From: an uncultured Nocardioides sp.
Lineage (GTDB): Bacteria > Actinomycetota > Actinomycetes > Propionibacteriales > Nocardioidaceae
DNA: 64,000 nucleotides
Assembly (NCBI RefSeq): GCF_947488025.1
Contig: NZ_CANKYS010000011.1
Location: 1-64,000 of the forward strand
Direction of reading: 5' to 3'
The notes under the pieces are model-generated. The model saw only the letters and a list, made by a program, of their open reading frames with translations. It made no database searches and had not been told where the DNA came from. Position 1 is the first letter of the stretch, and every line of letters begins with the position of its first letter. Below are positions 18,340 to 26,451 of this stretch, piece after piece. Both the position numbers and the translations under genes were made by a program.

Positions 18340-19188
18340 ATGAGCGACGACCGACCCGAGACCCCAGCCACCGCCGACCGCGCGCGGTCCTTCGGGACCG
18401 TCGCCGAGGCGTACGACCGGGGCCGGCCGACCTATCCCGCCGAGGCCGTGGCGTGGCTCGCCGGCGGCGAGGCGAAGGTCGTCCTGGAGCTGGCCGCAGG
18501 CACCGGCAAGCTGACGCGCGAGCTCGTCGACCAGGGACACGCGGTCTTCGCGACCGAGCCCGACGAGGCGATGCTCGAGGTGCTCCGCCAGCGGGTGCCC
18601 GAGGTCAGCGCCAAGGTCGCCACCGCGGAGGAGATCCCGGCCAACGACCGCTCCGTCGACGTGGTGGTCGTCGCGCAGGCGTTCCACTGGTTCGACCACG
18701 ACGTCGCCCTCGCCGAGATCGCCCGGGTGCTCAAGCCGGGTGGCCACGTGGCTCTCGTGTGGAACAGCCGCGACGAGCGCATCCCGTGGGTGCGGCGGAT
18801 GGGCGACATCATGGGCCGCCAGGACCTCGACACCTCGTCCGCGGAGAAGCTCGTGCACAGCGACCTCTTCGGCTTCATGGAGGAGGCGAGCTTCAAGCAC
18901 TGGCAGGAGGTCAACCGCGAGACGATCATCGACATGGCGCGCTCGCGATCGAGCTTCACCGTGATGGGTGAGGACGAGCGCGAGCGCCATCTCGCCGAGG
19001 TGCGCGCCTTCTACGAGGACTACGGCCGCGGCATGGACGGCATGCAGATCCCCTACGTCACGCGGTGCTACCGCGCGGCCGTGGTCGACCGGGACGACAC
19101 CGGCCCAGCTCCGGAGGACCAGGAGCCGGACGGTCCGGTCGTGAGCGACGGCACCGACACCGACATGCTGCTCATCGACTTCCGCTGA
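18340..19188 (+). CDS. Class I SAM-dependent methyltransferase
   Basis: 282 aa. The Methyltransf_11-type core: FGTVAEAYDRGRPTYP at the start, VLELAAGTGKLTREL (SAM motif I), VFATEPDEAMLEVLRQ (motif II acidic residue), VVVVAQAFHWFDHDVALAEIARVLKPGGHVALVWN. The AQAFHWFD motif is typical of a broad family of small-molecule methyltransferases of unknown substrate. The last 40 residues are acidic and probably disordered. Divergent from the Fic-like gene with 57 bp between them. Confidence 0.8.
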   Translation: MSDDRPETPATADRARSFGTVAEAYDRGRPTYPAEAVAWLAGGEAKVVLELAAGTGKLTRELVDQGHAVFATEPDEAMLEVLRQRVPEVSAKVATAEEIPANDRSVDVVVVAQAFHWFDHDVALAEIARVLKPGGHVALVWNSRDERIPWVRRMGDIMGRQDLDTSSAEKLVHSDLFGFMEEASFKHWQEVNRETIIDMARSRSSFTVMGEDERERHLAEVRAFYEDYGRGMDGMQIPYVTRCYRAAVVDRDDTGPAPEDQEPDGPVVSDGTDTDMLLIDFR

Positions 19189-19259
19189 CCCGCAACCAAC
19201 CGGCGTTCCGGCGCATCTCACCGGCGACCCATCCACACCTTGCTCTCGGGGGAGACACC

Positions 19260-20741
19260 ATGCGCCGTACGACGCCGCCCACCGCACCGCTCACGACCGC
19301 CGGCCTGCTCGGGCTGGCGCTCCTCGCACCAGTCGCTTGGGCATCCCCGGCCGCGGCTGCCGCGGAGACCTGCCGCGGGGAGATGGCGACCATCGTCGGC
19401 ACCGGCCCGACCGTCACCGGCACCGAGGGCCGCGACGTGATCGTCACCGGCTCGGCGACGTCGGTCGACGCGCTCGGCGGCGACGACCTCATCTGCGTCG
19501 CGATCATCGGCTCCCCCAACGCCAACGTCCTCGACGTGGACGCCGGCACGGGTGCGGACGTGGTCGACACCACGGCGATGGGCGGCGGCTACTACGTGGC
19601 CACCACCCTCGGTGCGGGCACCGACACCTTCGTCGGCGGCCGCACCGGCGACACCGTCTGGGCCGGCGACGGGTCCTGGGACGGCGCGGGCACCGACACC
19701 GAGATCGACCAGATCGACACCGGCACCGGTCGGGACAGCGTGCTGAGCGGCACCCCCGGCACGGCCAACCACGACGTCGTACGCCTCGGGGACGGTGACG
19801 ACGACCTGACGCTCGGGTCGCCCGCCCTCGCGGCGGACGCCCTGGTCGACGGCGGCGCGGGCGAGGACGGCCTGACCCTGCGGACCCAGGACGACGACGT
19901 CACCCTCGACGTGCCCAGCAGCACCTTCACCAGCGCGGCCGGTACGGCGGCGTTCAGCGGCTTCGAGCGCTCCAGCATCGTCGCGGGGTCGGGCACCGTG
20001 ACCTACCGCGGCACCGACGGCGACGACACCTTCGACGTCCACCCGCAGGGCGGCACACCGACCCTGCGCGTGACGACGGGCGCCGGTGACGACGGCGTGA
20101 CGGTCGAGCCGGCCACGATCACCGCCGCCAGCAGCATCGACACGGGCGCGGGCGACGACAAGGTCGTGGCGGCGACCCAGACGGGTTCGCTCGCCATCGA
20201 CCTGCCGCGCGACGTGCTCACGGTCGCCGGCGCCGAGGTGCCGGCCGTCGGGGTGGAGGACGCCTGGCTCCTGGCACCGACCGTCGCCATGACCGGCGAC
20301 GGCCAGGACAACGAGCTGACGTGGTCCGGCTGCGACGCCACGCTGCGCGGCGGCGAGGGTGACGACTCGCTCGCCTGGAACTACGACTACCTCTTCGAGG
20401 CCTACGAGTTCGACTGCGCCGGCGGCAAGGCCACGATGAACGGCGGCGACGGCGGCGACTACCTCCGCCCTGCCGGTGGCGACGACCGCCTCGTCGGCGG
20501 CCGCGGGCACGACAAGATCTTCGGCCGCGGTGGCGACGACACCATCCGCGGCAGTGCGGGCAACGACACGCTCGACGGCGGCGAGGGCCGCGACGACGTC
20601 CGGGGCCAGCAGGGACGCGACAAGCTCCTCGGGCGCGGGGGCGGCGACACGCTCCTCGGCGGCCCGGGCCGCGACACCGTCGACGGCGCCAACGGGCGCG
20701 ACCGCTGCGCCGCCGAGCGCGAGCGCCGCTGCGAGCGCTGA
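19260..20741 (+). CDS. Secreted RTX/hemolysin-type calcium-binding repeat protein
   Basis: 493 aa. Sec signal peptide (TTAGLLGLALLAPVAWASPAAAAAE). The body is rich in Gly-Asp turns, with DALGGDDLICV, DAGTGADVVDTT, GAGTDTFVGG and a C-terminal block of about nine consecutive nonapeptide-like repeats (GGRGHDKIFGRGGDDTIRG...). These should fold as a Ca2+-binding parallel beta-roll outside the cell. The C-terminus CAAERERRCER has two Cys that could pair. No type I secretion genes are nearby, and the Sec signal suggests ordinary secretion. Upstream GGGGGAGA is a good ribosome site. Role unknown. Confidence 0.85.
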   Translation: MRRTTPPTAPLTTAGLLGLALLAPVAWASPAAAAAETCRGEMATIVGTGPTVTGTEGRDVIVTGSATSVDALGGDDLICVAIIGSPNANVLDVDAGTGADVVDTTAMGGGYYVATTLGAGTDTFVGGRTGDTVWAGDGSWDGAGTDTEIDQIDTGTGRDSVLSGTPGTANHDVVRLGDGDDDLTLGSPALAADALVDGGAGEDGLTLRTQDDDVTLDVPSSTFTSAAGTAAFSGFERSSIVAGSGTVTYRGTDGDDTFDVHPQGGTPTLRVTTGAGDDGVTVEPATITAASSIDTGAGDDKVVAATQTGSLAIDLPRDVLTVAGAEVPAVGVEDAWLLAPTVAMTGDGQDNELTWSGCDATLRGGEGDDSLAWNYDYLFEAYEFDCAGGKATMNGGDGGDYLRPAGGDDRLVGGRGHDKIFGRGGDDTIRGSAGNDTLDGGEGRDDVRGQQGRDKLLGRGGGDTLLGGPGRDTVDGANGRDRCAAERERRCER

Positions 20742-20746
20742 CCACC

Positions 20747-20799
20747 CGGGTCGAGTGCCGAGGCGGTCGTACGCTGCGCTTGGCCCAGCACTCGACCCG
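20747..20799. terminator. Long inverted repeat between the RTX gene and the histidine kinase gene
   Basis: Perfect 12-base arms CGGGTCGAGTGC (20747-20758) and complement (20788-20799) with a 29-base loop, starting six bases after the RTX gene stop. It could be the terminator of that gene or an element in the leader of the two-component operon 20 bases downstream. No T-tract. Confidence 0.45.
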
Positions 20800-20818
20800 T
20801 GGCGGTTAGTCTCCGGCC

Positions 20819-21946
20819 ATGGCGTGGAGATGGCGGCGTACGTCGCTGGGCGGCGAGGCCGATCGCGCCGCCTTCCGCGCCCTGCACAACGCCACCCTCG
20901 CCAGCCCGGCGCTGCGGGAGGGGTTGACCACCGCGAGCGCGGAGCGGTCCGTACGCCACCTCCGCGCGCTGCTCGGCACCCCGGCGGCGGGCCTGGGTGA
21001 CACCAGCGGGCTGCTGGCGTGGGACGGCCTCGGCGCGCACCACCGCTCGCAGCTGGCGGGCACGATCGCCCAGGTGGCGGAGACCGGGCGCACGATGATC
21101 GTCGACGAGCGCACGCTGGTCTGCGAGGACGGCGGGTGCCAGGTCCGGCAGGCCATCGTCAGCCCGCTGGTCGTCGAGGACACCCTCGTGGGCGCCCTCG
21201 TCGTCGGCGCCCCGCACACCACGGGTGGCCTGGTCCGCGCGGCGGACGAGGTGGCGTCGTGGGTCAGCGGCCAGCTCGAGCTCGCCGAGCTCGACCTCTC
21301 CCGCAACCGGCTGATGGAGGCCGAGGTGCGCGCCCTGCGCGCGCAGATCAGCCCGCACTTCATCTACAACTCCCTCGGCGCGATCGCCAGCTTCGTCCGC
21401 ACCGACCCCGACCGGGCCCGCGAGCTGCTGCTCGAGTTCGCCGACTTCACCCGCTACTCCTTCCGCCGCCACGGCGAGTACACGACGCTCGCCGAGGAGC
21501 TCCGCTCCGTGGAGCGCTACCTCCTGCTCGAGCAGGCACGGTTCGGCGACCGGCTCCAGGTCACGCTCCAGGTCGCCCCGGAGGTGCTGCCCGTCGCGGT
21601 GCCGTTCCTGTGCATCCAGCCGCTCGTCGAGAACGCCGTACGCCACGGGCTCGAGGCCAGCGCCGACAAGGCCGACGGCGTCGGCCGGCTCTCGATCGTC
21701 GCGCGCGACCACGACCAGGAATGCATCCTGGAGGTCGAGGACGACGGCTCCGGCGAGGACCCCGAGCGCGTGCGACAGGCGCTCGCCGGCGACGCGTCGA
21801 TGGACTCCGTCGGGCTCGGCAACGTGGACGCGCGGCTGCGCAACGCCTTCGGAGACGACTACGGTCTGGTCGTCGAGACCGCACCCGGCGCGGGCACGAA
21901 GGTGATCGTCCGGGTGCCGAAGTTCGCCCCGGGAGTGCAGGTATGA
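20819..21946 (+). CDS. LytS-type sensor histidine kinase with cytosolic GAF-like sensor
   Basis: 375 aa with no membrane helices. Residues of about 30-165 form a GAF-like sensor (RTMIVDERTLVCEDGGCQVRQAIVSPLVVEDTLVGALVVG). The phosphoacceptor domain has LRAQISPHFIYNSLGAIASF, the PF06580 (LytS) type His, then an HATPase with the N-box QPLVENAVRHG and G-boxes. The sensor must read an internal signal. Its stop overlaps the response-regulator start by ATGA, and the operon continues into a membrane protein and a symporter, so it probably controls solute uptake, as BtsS/YpdA-type kinases do for pyruvate in E. coli (analogy only). Confidence 0.88.
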   Translation: MAWRWRRTSLGGEADRAAFRALHNATLASPALREGLTTASAERSVRHLRALLGTPAAGLGDTSGLLAWDGLGAHHRSQLAGTIAQVAETGRTMIVDERTLVCEDGGCQVRQAIVSPLVVEDTLVGALVVGAPHTTGGLVRAADEVASWVSGQLELAELDLSRNRLMEAEVRALRAQISPHFIYNSLGAIASFVRTDPDRARELLLEFADFTRYSFRRHGEYTTLAEELRSVERYLLLEQARFGDRLQVTLQVAPEVLPVAVPFLCIQPLVENAVRHGLEASADKADGVGRLSIVARDHDQECILEVEDDGSGEDPERVRQALAGDASMDSVGLGNVDARLRNAFGDDYGLVVETAPGAGTKVIVRVPKFAPGVQV

Positions 21947-22656
21947 ACGCCTTGAGAGTGCTCGTGATCGACGACGAGCGACCCGCTCTGGACGAGCTGA
22001 CCTTCCTGCTGGGTCGCGACCCGCGCATCGGCGAGGTCATGGGCAGCGACTCCGCGACCGAGGCGCTGCGGGTGCTGCAGGCCGAGGAGGTCGACGCGGT
22101 CTTCCTCGACATCCAGATGCCCGGCCTGACCGGGCTCGACCTCGCGCAGGTCCTCTCCCGCTTCAAGTCCCCGCCCCCGGTGGTCTTCGTGACCGCCCAC
22201 GAGGAGCACGCCGTCGCGGCCTTCGAGCTCCGCGCCGTCGACTACGTCCTCAAGCCGGTGCGCGAGGAGCGCCTCGCCGAGGCCGTACGCCGCGTGGTCG
22301 AGGCCGGCGGCCCGGCACCGTCGGGCGACGTGCAGATCCCGGTCGAGCGCGGCGGCGTCACCCGCTTCATCAGCCGCTCCGAGATCACCCACGTCGAGGC
22401 GCAGGGCGACTACGCCCGCCTCCACACCGCCGACGGCTCGCACCTGGTCCGCACCCCGCTCTCCTCGCTCGCCGAGCAGTGGGCGTCGGCTGGCTTCGTC
22501 CGGATCCACCGCTCGGTGCTCGTCGCGCTCCCCCACGTCGAGGAGGTGCGCAGCGAGGGCGGGCGGGTCAGCGTCGTCATCGGCGGCACCGAGCTGCCGG
22601 TGAGCCGGCGCCACACGCGGGAGCTCCGCTCGGTGCTGACCCGGCGCGAGACATGA
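21943..22656 (+). CDS. LytTR-family response regulator
   Basis: 237 aa. Receiver domain with VLVIDDERPAL (acidic pocket), phosphoacceptor Asp in AVFLDIQMPGLTG, Thr/Ser in VFVTAHEEHA and Lys in YVLKPV. The C-terminal LytTR DNA-binding domain has RFISRSEITHVEAQGDYARLHT and FVRIHRSVLVALPHVEE. It is the partner of the LytS-type kinase, with which it overlaps by four bases, and it overlaps the next gene as well. Direct targets are likely the downstream symporter genes or the operon itself. Confidence 0.9.
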   Translation: MNALRVLVIDDERPALDELTFLLGRDPRIGEVMGSDSATEALRVLQAEEVDAVFLDIQMPGLTGLDLAQVLSRFKSPPPVVFVTAHEEHAVAAFELRAVDYVLKPVREERLAEAVRRVVEAGGPAPSGDVQIPVERGGVTRFISRSEITHVEAQGDYARLHTADGSHLVRTPLSSLAEQWASAGFVRIHRSVLVALPHVEEVRSEGGRVSVVIGGTELPVSRRHTRELRSVLTRRET

Positions 22657-23048
22657 GCGAGCAGCCTCCCCAGCGCGTTCGGGTGACCGGCCCGCCGCGG
22701 CGGCGCGCGGACGTCGTACGCCCTGTCGGCACGCGGGAGATCGACGCGGAGACCGCGCTGGGCGAGGTCTTCATGCGCTCCCTGCTGCGCGAGCAGCTCT
22801 TCCTCGCGCTGCGCGTGCTGGCCGCGCTGGGGCTCACGCTCGGGATGCTGCCACTGCTGTTCCACCTGTTCCCGTCGCTCGGTGACGAGCGGGTGGGGCA
22901 GATGCCGCTGGCGTGGCTGCTGCTCGGGGTCCTGGCCTACCCGTGGCTCGTGGTGCTCGGCTGGTTCTACATCCGGCGCGCCGAGGACCACGAGCGCGAC
23001 TTCGCCGACCTGGTGGGGTCGGTCGGCTCCGACGAGGCTCCGTCATGA
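22653..23048 (+). CDS. Small two-helix membrane protein of symporter operon (DUF485-like position)
   Basis: 131 aa. A basic N-terminal 50 residues precede two hydrophobic helices (LFLALRVLAALGLTLGMLPLLFHLF and MPLAWLLLGVLAYPWLVVLGWFYI) and an acidic tail. In size, topology and place it corresponds to the DUF485/YjcH subunit encoded before ActP-type symporters. Sequence similarity to DUF485 is weak, so it may be an analogue. ATGA overlaps with both neighbours imply one transcript with the two-component system and the symporter. Confidence 0.72.
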   Translation: MSEQPPQRVRVTGPPRRRADVVRPVGTREIDAETALGEVFMRSLLREQLFLALRVLAALGLTLGMLPLLFHLFPSLGDERVGQMPLAWLLLGVLAYPWLVVLGWFYIRRAEDHERDFADLVGSVGSDEAPS

Positions 23049-24559
23049 GCACCGACGTCGTGCCGGGCGTCGTCGCCGTCGTCCTGGTCTCGCTGGCGAC
23101 GCTCGTGATCGGCACGTGGGGGTTGCGGATCTCGCGCACGACGAGCGACTTCTTCGTCGCCTCGCGCACGGTGCGGCCGCGTCTCAACGCCAGCGCGATC
23201 GGCGGCGAGTACCTCTCCGCGGCGTCGTTCCTCGGGGTCGCCGGGCTGCTGCTGACCTTCGGCGCGGAGATGCTCTGGTACCCCATCGGCTGGACCGCGG
23301 GCTACCTCGTCCTGCTGGTGCTCGTCGCCGCTCCCCTGCGCCGCTCGGGTGCCTACACGCTGCCCGACTTCGCCGAGGCGCGGCTGGGCTCGCGGGGCGT
23401 GCGCAAGCTCTGCTCGGTGCTGGTGGTCGGGATCGGCTGGCTCTACCTGCTGCCGCAGTTCCAGGGGGCCGGGGTGACGCTGCGCTCGACGATCGGCGCG
23501 CCGACCTGGGCGGGCTCGCTCGTCGTCGCGGTCGTGGTGCTGGCGTCGGTGAGCCCGGGCGGGATGCGGTCGATCACCTTCGTGCAGGCCTTCCAGTACT
23601 GGCTGAAGCTCACCGCCCTGCTCGTGCCGGTCTTCGTGCTGCTGGCGGTGTGGCTGGCCGACGGTGCGGCCGACCCCACCGCCGCGGCCCCACCCTCGTG
23701 GTCGATCCCGCTCGCCTCGCCGGGGGGCGGCATCGGCCTCTACACGACGTACTCCCTCATCGTCGCGACGTTCCTCGGCACGATGGGGCTGCCGCACGTG
23801 GTCGTGCGGTTCTACACCAACCCCGACGGCCGCGCCGCTCGTCGTACGACGCTCGCGGTGCTCGGGCTGCTGGGCATCTTCTACGTCCTGCCACCGGTGT
23901 ACGCCGCCCTCGGCCGGATCTACGCACCCGAGCTCGCCGGGGGCCGGTCCGACGTGCTGGTGCTGGAGCTGCCGTCGTTGATGGTCGGCGGTGCGCTGGG
24001 CGCCGTGCTCACCGGCCTCGTCACCGCAGGGGCCTTCGCCGCCTTCCTGTCCACCAGCTCCGGCCTCACCATCGCGGTGGCCGGGGTGCTGTCACAGGAC
24101 GTGACCGGGCGCCGGTGGGGCAGCTTCCGGCTCGGCGGGGTGGCGGCCTTCCGGGTCGCGGCCGCCATCGCGGTCGTCGTACCCCTCCTGCTGTCGCTGC
24201 CCGCGCAGGACGTGGGCGTGGCCCGGACCGTCGGCCTGGCCTTCGCGGTGACGGCCTCGACCTTCGCGCCGCTGCTGATGCTCGGCATCTGGTGGCGCGG
24301 GCTGACCCCTGCCGGCGCCGTCGCCGGGCTGCTGGTCGGCGGGCTGGGGTCGGGCTTCGCGGTCGCGTGGACGCTCGCCACCTCACCGTCGGACGGCTGG
24401 GCCTCCGCGATGCTCGGTCAGCCCGCCGCCTGGTCGGTGCCGGCGTCGTTCCTCACGATGGTCGTCGTCTCCCGGCTGACCCGGGCCTCGGTGCCGGCCC
24501 ACGCGGGGCGGTTCATGGTCCGCCTCCACACCCCCGAGGCCGTCGAGCTCCAGCGCTGA
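23045..24559 (+). CDS. Sodium:solute symporter family permease (ActP-like)
   Basis: 504 aa with about 13 membrane helices. SSS-family features are SDFFVASRTVRPRLNASAIGGEYLSAASFLG, WYPIGWTAGYLVLL, GVRKLCSVLVV, MGLPHVVVRFYTNP and AFLSTSSGLTIAVAGVLSQDV. Closest in pattern to acetate/pyruvate-type symporters (ActP/MctC). It is last in the lytS-lytR-membrane protein-symporter operon. A second, better-matching ActP-like gene lies at 62.1-63.7 kb; the two are clearly diverged paralogues, so the substrates may differ. Confidence 0.88.
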   Translation: MSTDVVPGVVAVVLVSLATLVIGTWGLRISRTTSDFFVASRTVRPRLNASAIGGEYLSAASFLGVAGLLLTFGAEMLWYPIGWTAGYLVLLVLVAAPLRRSGAYTLPDFAEARLGSRGVRKLCSVLVVGIGWLYLLPQFQGAGVTLRSTIGAPTWAGSLVVAVVVLASVSPGGMRSITFVQAFQYWLKLTALLVPVFVLLAVWLADGAADPTAAAPPSWSIPLASPGGGIGLYTTYSLIVATFLGTMGLPHVVVRFYTNPDGRAARRTTLAVLGLLGIFYVLPPVYAALGRIYAPELAGGRSDVLVLELPSLMVGGALGAVLTGLVTAGAFAAFLSTSSGLTIAVAGVLSQDVTGRRWGSFRLGGVAAFRVAAAIAVVVPLLLSLPAQDVGVARTVGLAFAVTASTFAPLLMLGIWWRGLTPAGAVAGLLVGGLGSGFAVAWTLATSPSDGWASAMLGQPAAWSVPASFLTMVVVSRLTRASVPAHAGRFMVRLHTPEAVELQR

Positions 24560-24574
24560 GCCCGCCGCTACCGC

Positions 24575-24609
24575 TGGTTGAGCAGCGAGGAACGAGCGTG
24601 TCGAAACCA
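24575..24609. repeat. Palindromic interspersed repeat, variant copy
   Basis: Begins TGGTTGAGCAGCGAGG and ends GTGTCGAAACCA. The ends are near-complementary and match the TGGTCGAG...CGAGACC ends of the copies at 24646, 44458 and 57057. It lies between two convergent genes. A further partial copy (GCTGGTCGAGAAGGG) starts at 24621. Confidence 0.6.
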
Positions 24610-24645
24610 AGGCCCCACTAGCTGGTCGAGAAGGGACCCCTCCGC

Positions 24646-24682
24646 TGGTCGAGGAGGGCGCACAGCGCCCGTCACGAGACCA
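24646..24682 (+). repeat. Palindromic interspersed repeat, intergenic copy
   Basis: Starts TGGTCGAGGAGGGCG and ends CGCCCGTCACGAGACC(A). The inner GGGCG/CGCCC arms pair and the outer GGTC/GACC pair, giving a hairpin. The same sequence, 37 bases long, is embedded in nirB (44458) and in the nitrate reductase flavoprotein gene (57057). Confidence 0.8.
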
Positions 24683-24698
24683 CGACGGCCGCCCCCCG

Positions 24699-24980
24699 TC
24701 AGCCGTTCTCGCAGGCGGTCCCGTCCTTGTCGCGGTCGAGGCTGCGGTGGTTCTGCCAGTACACCTGGACCGCGAGCTTCGTCGTGGCCGGACGCGAGTA
24801 GCCGTCCCGGACAGCCTTGGCTGCCGCGACAGGACCCTTCGCAACACCCTTGGGCCACTTGGCGGTCAGGGCGTCACACGAGCGGAAGCTGGGCGCCGCG
24901 GCCTCGGCCGGCGTCGTCATGATGAGCAGCGGAGCAGTGAGAGCGAGAGCCGCAACGGCTCCCCGGAACGTCTTGGTCAT
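24699..24980 (-). CDS. Small secreted protein with excalibur calcium-binding domain
   Basis: 93 aa. Signal peptide (VAALALTAPLLIMTTPAEA^A), then RSCDALTAKWPKGVAKGPVAAAKAV and a C-terminal Excalibur motif DRDKDGTACE, an EF-hand-like DxDxDGxxCE with paired Cys (RSC...ACE). Such domains bind Ca2+ at the cell surface and are often attached to nucleases or occur alone, as here. Function unknown. The TACENG end is typical. Convergent with the symporter gene; the gap between them holds the palindromic repeats. Confidence 0.85.
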   Translation of the reverse strand: MTKTFRGAVAALALTAPLLIMTTPAEAAAPSFRSCDALTAKWPKGVAKGPVAAAKAVRDGYSRPATTKLAVQVYWQNHRSLDRDKDGTACENG

Positions 24981-25482
24981 GAGCGTGACGCTAGATCCGT
25001 TGTGCCGCCCCCGCAGACGAACGGGCAATCCGGCACGACGGCGAGCCTTTCGCCCAGAATGGGTCATGCCGAACGGCCGCACGGCTGAGTCGGCGACTCA
25101 GCTTTGGCAGTGATGAAGGTCGTCGGCCTCTGCAGCGCCTGCCGCCACGACAGCGCACTGTCCCGTGGTATCCAGCAGCGACCGGTACCCCGAGCGGGCA
25201 ACAGTCCGGGCACCTGAGCCCCTCCAGACGGGCAGGCTGCCGGGCGCATCGAGATCCATCCGGCCCGGTGGCCGGCTCAGGCCGGGCGCGGCGGTTCCTC
25301 GTGCAGATGTCAGCACCGATGGTTAGCATGTCGACTGAGCCCGGGAAGCCCGGCGGCTCGACAGGACCAGACAGGCAGCAGCACCGGCTCGAGCCTCCAG
25401 GGCCGGCAGCCTCACCAGACCCGCATCATCCGATGACGCCGAGCCGACCAAAGACCGACGAGACGACCAGCGGGGGATAGAC
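24981..25482. other. 502-bp region upstream of the IetAS-type pair, no convincing gene
   Basis: Short open frames occur on both strands but none has codon-position bias or family resemblance that I recognise. A 19-bp perfect palindrome lies at 25084-25102. The region must hold the promoter for the rightward AAA ATPase gene and for the leftward excalibur gene. GC content falls slightly from about 25330 onward. No tRNA, att-like direct repeat or integrase was seen. Confidence 0.5.
25084..25102. promoter_or_regulatory. 19-bp perfect palindrome in the IetAS upstream region
   Basis: GCTGAGTCG-G-CGACTCAGC: nine-base arms with one central base. Candidate operator or hairpin about 380 bases before ietA; role unknown. 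Confidence 0.4.
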
Positions 25483-26451
25483 GTGTCCGGGTTGGGTGAC
25501 CACATCACCGCGATGGTGCGCAGCCACGCCGCCGGCGACGACTCGTCCTTCTACTCGGTCGCCCTCCAGATCGCCGCGCGTGAGGCCAAGCGCGGCCACC
25601 ACGTCCTGGCAGCGGACATCAAGAAGGCCGTCGACGCCTCGCGCGAATCCGTGACGAGGGCGAACGTCACCGCGCTCGGCCAGCCCCGCGGCGACCTCGC
25701 CGACCTGATCCTGACCACGCACCCCACGACCGCGCTGCGAGACCTAGTCGCCCCTGCGCCTCTGCTCGCCGAGATCAAGCACGTCCTGGCCGAGCAACGG
25801 CAGCGCAAGCGGCTCCTGGACAGCGGGTTCACGCCTGTGCACCGGCTACTGCTGGAGGGCCCGCCGGGCACCGGCAAGACGATGACCGCTTCAGTCCTGG
25901 CCCACGAGCTCGGGTTGCCGCTTTTCACCATCCGTATCGACGCCCTGATGAGCAAGTTCATGGGTGAGACAGGCAACAAGCTGCGGCTTGTCTTTGACCA
26001 GGTTGATCAGCGCCGCGGCGTGTACCTGTTCGATGAGTTCGATGCGCTCGGCGCCGACCGGGCTGGCAACGACGTCGGCGAGGCACGCCGGGTCCTGAAC
26101 TCGTTCCTGGTGTTCCTGGAGAACGCGAGCGCAACCTCGATCGTGGTCGCCGCCACCAACCATCGCTCCATCTTGGACAAGGCACTGTTCCGGCGCATGG
26201 ACCTGATAATCACCTACACCCGACCTGACGCCCGCCAGGCCGTCAGCGTGATCCGGGCACGACTCGGTTCGCTGGTCAGCAAGACCAGCCTCGCGAAGCT
26301 CAGCGAATACACCGACGGACTCAGCCACGCCGACCTCGTCAAGGCGGCGGAGTCAGCCGCCAAGGTGAGCCTGATGCGTGGAGAGGACGCGGTCGACCGC
26401 GAGGTGCTGATCCAGGCCCTCCAGGCTCGCCGGTCGGCCAGCCTTGGCTGA
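25483..26451 (+). CDS. ietA: AAA+ ATPase, IetA-like antitoxin/partner of the adjacent protease
   Basis: 322 aa from GTG 25483 (GGGGG ribosome site six bases upstream). The N-terminal 65 residues are helical. A single AAA+ module has Walker A GPPGTGKT (126-133), Walker B VYLFDEFDALG (Asp184-Glu185), sensor-1 region VVAATNH, an arginine-finger region LFRRMD, and a C-terminal helical lid (DGLSHADLVKAAESAAK). Its partner is the subtilisin-like protease, with which it overlaps by eight bases. This AAA ATPase plus S8 protease arrangement is that of IetAS from the Ti plasmid, where IetA acts as antitoxin to the IetS protease; the same pair was reported to protect against phage. Symbol assigned by architecture, not by alignment. 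Confidence 0.8.
   Translation: MSGLGDHITAMVRSHAAGDDSSFYSVALQIAAREAKRGHHVLAADIKKAVDASRESVTRANVTALGQPRGDLADLILTTHPTTALRDLVAPAPLLAEIKHVLAEQRQRKRLLDSGFTPVHRLLLEGPPGTGKTMTASVLAHELGLPLFTIRIDALMSKFMGETGNKLRLVFDQVDQRRGVYLFDEFDALGADRAGNDVGEARRVLNSFLVFLENASATSIVVAATNHRSILDKALFRRMDLIITYTRPDARQAVSVIRARLGSLVSKTSLAKLSEYTDGLSHADLVKAAESAAKVSLMRGEDAVDREVLIQALQARRSASLG

Noticed and set aside
24991..25329. Cys-containing short open frame (112 aa) on the minus strand in the gap before ietA
   Set aside because: CPDCCP looks zinc-finger-like, but the spacing fits no family, there is no ribosome site and a plus-strand frame is equally open.
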